This document shows, in pieces, positions 10,301-18,643 of a stretch of DNA of 64,000 bases. The position numbers and the translations under genes were made by a program. The notes under the pieces were generated by a model. It searched no databases. It was not told where the DNA came from and saw only the letters and a list, made by a program, of their open reading frames with translations. Numbering within the stretch: the first letter of the stretch is position 1; every line of letters begins with the position of its first letter. Source of the stretch: Niebla homalea (lineage: Eukaryota; Ascomycota; Lecanoromycetes; Lecanorales; Ramalinaceae); contig JAHGAU010000010.1 in the NCBI GenBank assembly GCA_019925105.1, forward strand, positions 1,302,001 through 1,366,000, written 5' to 3'.

Positions 10301-12185
10301 CCTGGGTAGCAGTATTGACCACTTGTCCTGGAGCTTGAGTAGCAGTATTCACAATTTGACCTGCTCCCTGGGTAGCCGTATCAACAGCCTGTCCTACAGC
10401 CTGAGTAGCTGTGTTAACGGCTTGACCTGCCGCTTGGGTAGCCGTATTGACAACTTGACCTGCCGCTTGGGTAGCAGTATCGACCGCTTGGCCTGCAGCT
10501 TGTGTAGCAGTATTTACCACTTGACCGGCAGCTTGTGTGGCGGTATCGACCACTTGTCCTGCACCTTGGGTAGCAGTGTTGACCACTTGACCGGCAGCTA
10601 GTGTAGCGGTATCAACCACTTGTCCTGCACCTTGGGTAGCAGTGTTGACCACTTGACCTGCAGCTTGAGTTGCAGTATTGACCGCTTGACCGGCAGCTTG
10701 GGTAGCCGTGTCGACGACTTGACCAGCAGCCTGGGTAGCAGTATTGACCACTTGACCGGTAGCTTGTGTAGCGGTATCGACCACTTGTCCTACAGCTTGA
10801 GTTGCAGTATTAACCGCTTGACCGGCAGCTTGGGTAGCCGTGTCGACGACTTGACCTGCAGCTTGGGTAGCCGTATTTACAACTTGACCAGCAGGCTGGG
10901 TAGCAGTATTGACCACTTGCCCGGCAGCTTGTATAGCGGTATCGACCACCTGTCCTGCACCTTGGGTAGCCGTATTTACAACTTGACCAGCAGGCTGGGT
11001 AGCAGTATTGACCACTTGACCGGCAGCTAGTGTAGCGGTATCAACCACTTGTCCTGCAACTTGGGTAGCAGTGTTGACCACTTGACCTGCAGCTTGAGTT
11101 GCGGTATCGACTGCTTGACCAACAGCGGCCGTCACTGTAGGATTCACCACAAGGACTCCGTTGGACGTAATCGATGCTGCAAGGTTGCCAGCAGCCTGTG
11201 TAACGGATACAAGCACTCCAGCCGAGCTGACGGAAGCCACCAATCCTCCTTCGGCTTGCTGTATGGGATTCTGGCTTGTGGTTGGTTGGTTTTCTGGCAA
11301 CTTTGTTCCTTGTTTGGCCAACGGAGTCGTCGTTGGAGCGATTGCATCGGTAACGCTATTGATAGCATTACTGATTGGGGCATTCAATGGCAAGCCTCCG
11401 TTCTTCGAGGTGATTATTGGTGAGCCGTTTTGATCTGGGTTCTGCTGAGTGACGCTTGCACTGGTCGTGGGATTGCCTGAAAGTGTATTCTGATCCAAGG
11501 CACCGCCAAGGGCATTTTTAGTAGTCGTTGGCACGATTGCTGGTGTAGTCTGATCATTGCTAGCTGGCGCTGAGCTCGGGCTCGATACGGTATTCGCATC
11601 TGCCTGCTCGTTGTCAAGTGATCGCGAGTTGAGGAGACTTGTTGCAGGAAGGTTTTGAAAAAGGTTGCCGAGTAAGCTGGTAGAGGAGGTGAGGCTGTTC
11701 TGTAGGCTCTCTTGATTCAAGAGCTGTCCCAGTAAAGAGCTGGTCGTGGATGTTGGACCACTCTCTTGTGGCTTTGTGATACTCGGTGTTGATGGCAAAT
11801 TTGTTGTAATAGATGGTGTCGTTTGCTCGAAGAAGGCACCTCCGACATCAGGCCTTGTTGTCGATGATATAAACTGTGATGTGGAAGTGTCCGGAGGCGT
11901 TATGGTGGGGGACTCGGTCGTAGTAGGAAGATTCAAGTCGATGGGGCTTTCTGATGTTTTTGAATTGGTGTCATCAGGCTGAGAGAAGGGCTGACGGGCC
12001 CCGTCTGGAGATGTAGTGAAGTTGCCCCAATTATTCGCTCGCCTGACATGCCTCTTGATGAAACGGGGTTTGTCCACGTCATCTCGTGCTTGAGCAGGAG
12101 CGGCGGCAGCGAAGCATAGCGCTGGCTCAAATGTGGCCAGAATCGCAAATGATGCTGCAAATATCACGGTCGATCTTCGTACCAT
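7386..12185 (-). CDS. MSB2: Msb2-like signalling mucin
   Basis: A 1599-residue single-exon gene for a type I membrane mucin. Msb2 proteins sense surface and osmotic cues at the plasma membrane and feed the Cdc42/MAP-kinase (filamentation, HOG) pathways. The first 25-30 residues form a signal peptide (MVRRSTVIFAASFAILATF). A Ser/Thr/Pro-rich region follows, then about 45 tandem 11-residue repeats (about residues 353-850), several looser SNG-motif repeats, and another Ser/Pro/Thr-rich stretch. Around residues 1320-1460 is the conserved extracellular Msb2 domain: GVPLVLYPNTGP, DLIQIGFLYPLNYDFVWKH, IFHYLPQGIAYGLGIDLSNV, CSMINNAIPI. A single membrane span (VGIGVGVVCGAAAYGAAMFF) and a short basic tail (ARRYKKRRQSH) end the protein. 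The conserved domain and topology support Msb2 over other mucins. The tandem array is unusual: it is Thr/Ala/Gln/Val, not the usual Ser/Thr/Pro. Confidence 0.88.
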   Translation of the reverse strand: MVRRSTVIFAASFAILATFEPALCFAAAAPAQARDDVDKPRFIKRHVRRANNWGNFTTSPDGARQPFSQPDDTNSKTSESPIDLNLPTTTESPTITPPDTSTSQFISSTTRPDVGGAFFEQTTPSITTNLPSTPSITKPQESGPTSTTSSLLGQLLNQESLQNSLTSSTSLLGNLFQNLPATSLLNSRSLDNEQADANTVSSPSSAPASNDQTTPAIVPTTTKNALGGALDQNTLSGNPTTSASVTQQNPDQNGSPIITSKNGGLPLNAPISNAINSVTDAIAPTTTPLAKQGTKLPENQPTTSQNPIQQAEGGLVASVSSAGVLVSVTQAAGNLAASITSNGVLVVNPTVTAAVGQAVDTATQAAGQVVNTATQVAGQVVDTATLAAGQVVNTATQPAGQVVNTATQGAGQVVDTAIQAAGQVVNTATQPAGQVVNTATQAAGQVVDTATQAAGQAVNTATQAVGQVVDTATQATGQVVNTATQAAGQVVDTATQAAGQAVNTATQAAGQVVNTATQGAGQVVDTATLAAGQVVNTATQGAGQVVDTATQAAGQVVNTATQAAGQAVDTATQAAGQVVNTATQAAGQAVNTATQAVGQAVDTATQGAGQIVNTATQAPGQVVNTATQAAGQIVNTATQAAGQVVNTATQAAGQAVNTATQAVGQAVDTATRGAGQIVNTATQAAGQAVDTATQAVGQAVDTATQGAGQAVNTATQAVGQAVDTATQGAGQIVNTATQAPGQVVNTATQAAGQVVNTATQAAGQAVNTATQAVGQAVDTATQAVGQAVDTATRGAGQIVNTATQAAGQAVDTATQAVGQAVDTATQGAGQIVNTATQAAGQVVATATQAIGNVATAATGVIPQSITSNGILVANPTVTAAAGQIFDTASQAIANLGPQSISSNGVLVANPIVTSAAGQILDTASKEIGNIGTVVSPAIPQSVTSNGVLVLNPAATSVAGQVSDTASSLAGSLGVSNADDSVTSAVEQILPSVTSNGIVIPNPSNGPQVISSLGQSLTGVVGEIAQSVTSNGVLVSNPLYTGPSVGSLNTGIPAITPASITSNGFLIPNPAQTAQSLVSQVSNSLAGGLGGIAAAITSNGEPIQNPAATASGVNTASPVSPTIPGVLPIPAATSGLEAGTGSGQPPRFSSTPPAVGSSTLPNGEVVPIPSSSGTPSQHPPEVYHQPSDSGDNSSAGTPPPSSTLRNGQVVPLAPLSGSSSQGTAGNPGAITPSTNPGASQSSNPGAPALSGSPAPSQVSPVPTAGPVATSQQVYPSDGKGPFTQKPTAYDSNTVQPVPSSITYAPSSVPPPSGTSSMSTGLPTGVPLVLYPNTGPAKQPENTDLIQIGFLYPLNYDFVWKHQESRDQIFHYLPQGIAYGLGIDLSNVTMQTLQAMDTTQDLHYVTTLALAWVPSGLVDTLSLALHTPSDKFYNNPDASVKTLCSMINNAIPIRAENTTEGGTATNGGTPSASPSDQGGAPVGGDIGGSPPVKASSVGIGVGVVCGAAAYGAAMFFVARRYKKRRQSHLRSPSMYSSPVMSHVGPDPAAGAALMSGAMGGERSVSPYYDRAPSRGSGRSGGSSGRQQISAPVMAENSLGWN
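9636..11124 (-). repeat. 33-bp coding tandem repeat (about 45 units) in MSB2
   Basis: A head-to-tail 33-bp repeat coding for an 11-residue unit of the form NTATQAAGQVV, with N or D at the variable position and V/I/A changes elsewhere. Units vary by point changes but keep length and frame. Higher-order copies are present: 9927-10067 and 10290-10430 are identical over 141 bp and lie exactly 363 bp (11 units) apart. Two further near-identical blocks lie at 10862-10919 and 10961-11019. This points to recent unequal exchange or gene conversion in the array. Confidence 0.97.
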
Positions 12186-15100
12186 GATGACTGAAGTAGA
12201 TGGAGTGAGCCGTTAGGAATCTTGAATCAGATTTCGTACGAAGATTTTAATGGCTGCTACGACACGTGAGCAACTGATATGAACGATTTGAAGGACTTCG
12301 GCTTACTGTCAGAATAGAATATAAACGAGTGTACTTGACAGGCCAAAGTTCAAAAAGAATGTCGCTGTGACAATGTCAGTAATGTTATAAGTGGCAGATG
12401 CCTTCGGCAGCTTTCGAGGTTGGATAGGAGACAGACACTTACTGTCCCAGAAAACTCGCGAACAAAAAGCAACGCGCAAAAAAGAGTGTGAGGGATGTGC
12501 AGTATCCCGATAGAAAGAGAGAGGGCGACTGAACAGTCGCGAGCTCGATTGGCCCCACCGTTTGGCAGGTGATGGCAATGTTGAAGGGGCCCTTTCAATA
12601 GGTAGATTGGGATCCCTGGCTCGAGTATCCGGCTTTGTTGTTTCCCCTCGGCAGCACCCTTCTTGCGCCCACTGCAACGTGTCTGATCCACCGGTCCTTT
12701 GTCCAACCACCAAACTTTGGGCGCCCTTCAAATCTACAATTTCATTTTCGAATCCAATTTTGAGGAGCTCTTTCAGAATGTTTGTTGAATGGAACAATGC
12801 TCTCCCAATGGCTTGGTCCAGACCACGTAGTATTTGAATTTCACGAGCGGCCTGATGCTTCACTGAACATTCGTCACTCTATGCTTGCTCAAGCCAGTTC
12901 CTGCTATCCGCCTCTTTGCTATCGCGAGATGCGAATCGATTTTCAATGGTCCGGTTCAGCAAATGCCAGGGGTCCTGGGCGACGAAGTAGGAGTGAATTG
13001 TGTCGCAATGATTGTATTAGATATTAAGGCGGCTCCAGTCTGGGAACAAAGGAGTGTGGGGAAAGCTCAGCGATAGAAAAGAATGTCGGCGACAGTAAGA
13101 CTACGAATTGTCGCGAGAAGGCTGGTGTCCTTTTGGAGTTAGACGGCAGGTCGAAGAATAGGAATCCCCTTGCGTTGCCTACTTCTCCACGAACAGGGCA
13201 AGAAATGACCGTGTATGCTTGCCAATACGGAGCGCAAATGGCTCTCCGTATGTCTGCTTGGTCAATCAGGCGAATTGATGGCGAAAGGGTAGCGTCGTGA
13301 ATGAATGTCGACAAGTCTGAAGTCTGCCTCTGGCCGGAGGAAGAGGTGAATTGCGGGAAGGGAAATTTGGCCAATATCGCTTCAGGGCGGCAACATGTTG
13401 GCCCAAAGGAGCGGCGCGGTTAAGGTGCAACTCGATCAGAGTTTGAATTTTCTAAGTATGGATTTCCCTTTTACTGTGCATTTACCATTGCTGCTGCAGC
13501 GAAGTCTTACGAATGCATACCTCTCAGCATGACAGCTGCTGGTGGCAGAGAATGCAGAGACGGGTTCACTTCCTGAAGAGGGCGCATTTGGTCCTGTGAG
13601 AAGCAAGGTGTCCCGACACCCGAGGGGCAGGTTCGTTAGGAATCAAATTGAAGGCGAAAAGGCCAGCCGTGCTGCGGCTTGGCAGCTCATTTTTCGCTTG
13701 AAATTGCGTAGAGAGAGCTACCTGGGGGTACCTCTAGTGCCAGAAATACCTTAGGTCAGGCACGAGGATAAAGCAGCAAGAAGAAAGGCTGACTACAACG
13801 TGCACCCCCATCTTTTAGGCATGGTATCGTCCTTGCGCCCAATGAGGTGGAGAGACGGATCTTCTACCGAGACTCCCGTTATGCCTACAGCCTAGCATCA
13901 GAAACAAGATGGATTGTTACTGGCTCCCAGCTGACCTCCCCTCTTGAGAAGGTGCGTCTCGAACCATGTGGAGAAAAAACACCAAGCCAGTCAGATCAGC
14001 CTCTTGTTTCGATGTTGGTAAAAGGTCCAAGAGTTCTGAGAATAGGGACGTCTTCGCGGGCTGTGATGTAAGAAGTCTGAGATTCGTTCGTCTTGTCCCG
14101 TCGTTCGTAAAGACGTCAAAGGCGCTGACTATGGAGAGACACCCGCTTGAAGAACAGGCTAAATAGCCCCATTCGACTAACGCTTGGCAAAAGGGGGCCA
14201 CTCCAATTTTTGCCCAACACTTCGGAAGCCTTTTAGGTAAGTAATTAGGGGTGCAGATATGTCGTACCTGGCCTTTTGAACACAGACTCGCAGAGGCGCA
14301 GCACGCGATAAGGGGCAGCATCGCCTGATCCTCATTGAAAATGCTTCTCGACATAGCGTATGTCCCTCACTCCCTCTCCTCCACTAATCAAAGAGTTAGC
14401 TATGACGCCGTTGAGGACTTGAGAGTTGAGAGGACTCTGTCATGTGGATGCCATGTCTTGCATGTGCATTGCCGGTAACGCTCTTCGGGGCCTTCTTCGC
14501 AAAGCGTCGATTCCGATGTGCCTTACGAATTCTCCTGTTTTCATTCTTCATTTCATATGTAGGAGCAACCAATGTCAGTCTTACTTTGAGCAAATTTAAA
14601 ACACTGCAAAGGGTTGCATTTCGTGTGGGTAGCGCACATGTGTGGTGGTGTTGCCGCATATCTGATACGCGTCTAAACCTGTTCCTGAATGGAAATCAGG
14701 TACCAACCAACGTGTTCATGTACCTCAACCAGGGGTTCATCTAGCTTGACTTCCATCTACTTTGGTGGCTCAACGGCCAAGCCTTTGGCTACCTCACTTA
14801 TCGAAAGCATGTGCTCACATCCAGATTCGGTCCTCATTGCTGCTTCTGATGCCTCTGTCCTCGATTCTTCACTAGCGGCAATATCAGCAAGTCAATGATA
14901 AAATGTGCGCGTCTGCTGGGACCTGTCCTGAGTTATGTCGACAACAACCAGCCCTGGTCGCCCGCCAGTACTGACGATATTAGACCGAATTCCTTGGACG
15001 GAAGAGCTTGTTGCATCATGAACAGGATAAAGCAAATTACAGATTGTAAAATTGTGAGTGTTTGTGGAAGAAGTAAGATGTGGGTCGAGCATGACCGAGT

Positions 15101-15261
15101 ATGGAGCTGCGATTGAGAAAGTACATGTCAACCATAAAGAACGCCTCCTTTTCATCCATACTATTCATGTTCGCTCTATGCTTACCAAAAATTCCCAACA
15201 TTTTATGGCGGAAATGTCAAGACATAGATTGAAAGGTCGTGACGCTCTGCACAGAGTTGCT
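12186..15261. other. Large gene-poor stretch upstream of MSB2
   Basis: Three kilobases lie between the MSB2 start (12185, minus) and the stop of the next minus-strand gene (15262). Many short open frames exist on both strands, the longest 184 codons at 12309-12863 (-), but none looks like a protein family, keeps convincing composition, or can be spliced into something recognisable. I saw no tRNA, 5S or snRNA signature and no transposon remnant. The simplest reading is a long MSB2 promoter and 5' leader. Confidence 0.5.
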
Positions 15262-18210
15262 CTAGTTATGCACCATCTCAAAGGCCGCTCCGGTCGTATA
15301 GCAAGCAGCAGCAGTCAAAAGACCAGTGAGGAGCATTCTCTTGAACGTCTTTCTCCCCTTCACCCTGCGTTTCTCCCTCTTAGTCAGCCGCCTGCCTTCC
15401 TGTAGACTTGGCCGGCTGCCACCAGAGAAGACATCTTCCTCGCGGCGGACCTTACCACTCGAACGATTTGAATGAGACTCTTGACGGCTCTGTTCCTCCG
15501 GCGGAATTACAGGGTTATGGTTGACGAAGCCGGTAGGAGAAGCGAAATTTCCAGTAGAAACTTCGGGCGTGGTTGTGCCGTCTATCGGATTGGGACGTCC
15601 ATTAGCCTCCTCCTTCACAGGAATGGCTTCCCGGACTTTCTTGAGTACAAGAACGTCGTTTGTACCAGAAACGATATCGTATCCATTGTTGTGAAGCGTT
15701 GTCAGATGGGCAAGGAATTTGCCAGGGTTGTGGAGTGTGCTGAGGGCTTGAAGCGGTGTAAGGGGCTTTTCGCCCACGAACGGCGCCTCAGAGGACGTTT
15801 TGGCAGAAGTCACTCTCTGTGCTGAGCTATCGTATGCTAAAATTCGATAGGATGTGGCAACTGGGTCATCTTTCAAAGACGAGATGCGATTCCTTGTCGA
15901 TCTTGCCCTCTGAGGAGCTGAAAGGGTTCTTTCGGTATCGGCGTTACGGCTGAGATTGGGAGTGCTGAGATATTGTATTTCTTTCAACACCTTTCGTGCA
16001 GGGTCGCTATCTAGTTGCCCAGTTGAGGATAGCAGTTGCAAGCCAGCTGCCACTATTTCGGCACTATTCTCGCTGGCGGCAAGACGCCCCTCACTCATGA
16101 TGCGACTCTTTTCAATGGTATCCGATTCTGCTGAAGCTCTCCGGTGGGTATCCTTCAACTTGGAAATCAGTGAGCTGTTAGCTTTCCATATCCTGTCTGC
16201 TAAAGGCACCCAGACTTCTGTCTCCGCGTTGCCTTCTTGAGTTGCTTGAAGCTCAGATGGAGTTTCATGTGTAACAAGATTCATCCACTCGGGGGCTGCT
16301 GTGTCTGACGCTATAGTGCGGCCTTGGTCGGACACCGTTGAAGGCAGCGCAGGCTGATGGTGTTTTGTATCAATGGTGCCGTAAGCGTCTTCGTAGATCG
16401 CCCTTAGCTCTCTAACGAATGTCTTTTCCTGAGCCAGTCTTCGAAGCCTAGCTTCAGTCTCATCTTGAGCGTGAGGTGCCTTACGTTTATACCAGCGTGC
16501 ACGATCGGCAAATTGATGTACGTTACTAGCCATATCACCCTCTCCATGCAGTTCCTCATGGGCCACGGATGACGAATGCTTGTGTGATTCGCTAGTCGTC
16601 TTATTTCGTGACTCAAAAGCTTGCATAGCATGTTGCTGTGCATTTACCTCCCGGTCAAGCATTTCGCGAGCTTTTTGGGCAGCGGATCTTCTTGCAGCAT
16701 CCGCTACCCTACGCTTCTCCTCCAGAAGCTGCCGTCTCAAAGCCGTATAGTCCTCCTTCAAGACGTCGATCTTAGTCTTCAGGGGCACCAACTTTGCTCT
16801 GATCCTACCTACTTGGCTACTCGTCAGCCGGGAAGCCACTTCCATCGCAAGATCATTAGTCTCACGGTCCTTGTGGAGCGCAGCTGGCTTAGAATCGAGC
16901 TTCGATGCTGTTTCCGACGTCGTTTTTGCAATAGACGGGGTTGCTCCCAAATTCGTGCTCGGTTTATCAACTTCTGATGCAAGGCGCCTGTCGAGTTCCG
17001 ATTGTCGCTGTTCGTGGCTTTTCTCGAGCGACCTCAGATGAGCTTGCTTGTCTACGGAATTTACTTGAGATGGTTTCACTTTAAGCCCTGCCGATGCTCT
17101 GATATCGCTAGCGCGGAGAAGATCAACATCGTCCTTCGTATTCTCCTTTGGTAGATAAGTCTTGCCTGGTTGTTTATCTACAATCCTTCCGGAGACCTTG
17201 TTCCTGATGTGGCGATCTAATGCGCTCTCGATGCGTTGGGTCTCCGTGGGTTTTTGGGTGTCGACCGATGGGGAACTCCGCTGAGCTCGGAAGCCTTCTT
17301 GTACAAGCCAGTCCTGAGGAGGTTGCGTGACTGCAGCATCGGCTTGAGAGGACGGGATGGCTGGGCTTTGGGCTGTAGATCCAGCTTCATGATCGACTTT
17401 AAACTTCTTGACGGGTATTTCCACAGGACCTGGCTTAGTGGGTGGCGGCTTTACAGTGGCCCTTTCGCCCGGAATAAGTCTCTTCGGTACTTTACGCAAC
17501 GTGATCGGATCGATATAGTATTCGTCCCGCTGAGACTCCGGAGTTTTCTCCACTCGTGGATAGAGGGGATCGCTCCTTGTTGACGAAGGCCCAGCCTGTT
17601 GACAATCCGTGTTCCTGGTGTGCTTCTGGACTTGATCACCATGTACCTTGTCTCGCGGATGACCTCGCGCCTGAGCAGTGTTTTGAGTAGCGCAGACGGA
17701 TCCATCGAGCCAGCCTAGCCAGCGGTTTGATGCTCCGAACAAGGCTTGATATGGGTCTTGCTCTATCCTTTTCGCAAAATCCTCATATTGCTTTCTCTTC
17801 TGGGTTTCCCACCTGTTGTACCATTCGTCAATGGTCTTTGCTCCTTCTTCTGGCTCTGGTGCTCGCGACTGGGGACTGCTATGGCTGGCTTCATGGTTTT
17901 GCCAGGAGCTGGCGGATCTGACCTCACGAATGGTACGGGTACGGGTACGTGCAAGGCCAGAGGTAAGATGACCGAGCTCGGCAAACGAGGGATAGTGTTT
18001 GCGGCGGCGGATCTGAGCATCAGCCTCCCGAGTATAGAAGCCCTTATATACCTTGCCAGCATGAGGAGATCCCCATCTGGACTTAGCACCCCATGAGAAA
18101 GATCGGCCCCTAGGTAAAGAATCTCTGTAGATGGCGCCGGCGATAAGGTCAGGAGTTTTTGGACTTTGAGATAGACTTCGAGGTCTGGCAACTTGGGATG
18201 TGGCCAGCAT
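15262..18210 (-). CDS. Unrecognised 982-residue protein, coiled coil and C-terminal membrane segment
   Basis: One uninterrupted open frame of 982 residues. I do not recognise a characterised family. The N-terminus is rich in Arg/Ser and poor in acids for about 100 residues (MLATSQVARPRSLSQSPKTP), which could be a mitochondrial targeting sequence. A Trp-rich segment follows (TIDEWYNRWETQKRKQYEDF, residues about 126-145). A basic/acidic coiled coil lies near the middle (VGRIRAKLVPLKTKIDVLKE, then LRRQLLEEKRRVADAARR). Near the C-terminus is a compact conserved-looking block, LSTLHNPGKFLAHLTTLHNN followed by GYDIVSGTNDVLVLKKV, then a strongly basic stretch (KREKRRVKGRKTFKR) and one hydrophobic span (MLLTGLLTAAACYTTGAAF) four residues from the end. 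The layout suggests a tail-anchored or inner-membrane protein of organelles. It is divergent from thymidylate synthase, sharing a 433-bp promoter region. Confidence 0.8.
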   Translation of the reverse strand: MLATSQVARPRSLSQSPKTPDLIAGAIYRDSLPRGRSFSWGAKSRWGSPHAGKVYKGFYTREADAQIRRRKHYPSFAELGHLTSGLARTRTRTIREVRSASSWQNHEASHSSPQSRAPEPEEGAKTIDEWYNRWETQKRKQYEDFAKRIEQDPYQALFGASNRWLGWLDGSVCATQNTAQARGHPRDKVHGDQVQKHTRNTDCQQAGPSSTRSDPLYPRVEKTPESQRDEYYIDPITLRKVPKRLIPGERATVKPPPTKPGPVEIPVKKFKVDHEAGSTAQSPAIPSSQADAAVTQPPQDWLVQEGFRAQRSSPSVDTQKPTETQRIESALDRHIRNKVSGRIVDKQPGKTYLPKENTKDDVDLLRASDIRASAGLKVKPSQVNSVDKQAHLRSLEKSHEQRQSELDRRLASEVDKPSTNLGATPSIAKTTSETASKLDSKPAALHKDRETNDLAMEVASRLTSSQVGRIRAKLVPLKTKIDVLKEDYTALRRQLLEEKRRVADAARRSAAQKAREMLDREVNAQQHAMQAFESRNKTTSESHKHSSSVAHEELHGEGDMASNVHQFADRARWYKRKAPHAQDETEARLRRLAQEKTFVRELRAIYEDAYGTIDTKHHQPALPSTVSDQGRTIASDTAAPEWMNLVTHETPSELQATQEGNAETEVWVPLADRIWKANSSLISKLKDTHRRASAESDTIEKSRIMSEGRLAASENSAEIVAAGLQLLSSTGQLDSDPARKVLKEIQYLSTPNLSRNADTERTLSAPQRARSTRNRISSLKDDPVATSYRILAYDSSAQRVTSAKTSSEAPFVGEKPLTPLQALSTLHNPGKFLAHLTTLHNNGYDIVSGTNDVLVLKKVREAIPVKEEANGRPNPIDGTTTPEVSTGNFASPTGFVNHNPVIPPEEQSRQESHSNRSSGKVRREEDVFSGGSRPSLQEGRRLTKREKRRVKGRKTFKRMLLTGLLTAAACYTTGAAFEMVHN

Positions 18211-18568
18211 GACGACAAAGTGATGATTTGATCTATGTCAAGATGCGATTCTGGAGATGTAGAGACTCAAAAGGGGACAGGATTGACCCCGTTCATCAAC
18301 TCTTCTCCTCAATCCTAGGTGGATTGGCAAGCACATACGAACAAAGACAAGAGTCACAGGCACTCAGGAAATACCGCTGCTGAGCCAAGAGTCACAAATT
18401 GACCAAGAGAGTACTCTAGACTGGGCATACGGAGTACTGAGGCCCTGTTGTTCATACCGGCCAGTCCTATGATAAGGTGGGGTAAAGGATGCAGCTAGGC
18501 GATCTGTGGCTAGCATTGCGATAAGCTGATAAAGCAACTCTGACGCGCCTTGGTGGCATGAAAATTCA

Positions 18569-18574
18569 ACGCGT
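18569..18574. promoter_or_regulatory. MCB box (ACGCGT) in thymidylate synthase promoter
   Basis: A palindromic ACGCGT lies 70 bp upstream of the thymidylate synthase ATG, with a second partial ACGCG core at 18543-18547. ACGCGT is the MluI cell-cycle box bound by MBF in yeasts, where the thymidylate synthase gene (TMP1/CDC21) is a classic G1/S target. A TATATA stretch sits nearby, about 20 bp upstream of the ATG. The region also serves the divergent 15262-18210 gene. Confidence 0.65.
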
Positions 18575-18643
18575 TAACATTAAAAAAGCTTCTGCAAACA
18601 CAAACAAGCAACAGGATTGGTATATATTGTATCTTGCTTTGCC

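Noticed and set aside
9642..11423. Long plus-strand open frames (319, 136 and 124 codons) with a Ser/Leu-rich repeat
   Set aside because: They are the antisense shadow of the MSB2 33-bp array; a stop-free 33-bp unit gives open frames on both strands, and MSB2 on the minus strand has a signal peptide, membrane span and conserved domain.
12309..12863. 184-codon minus-strand frame upstream of MSB2
   Set aside because: No recognisable domain, odd composition, no splice partners; likely chance.
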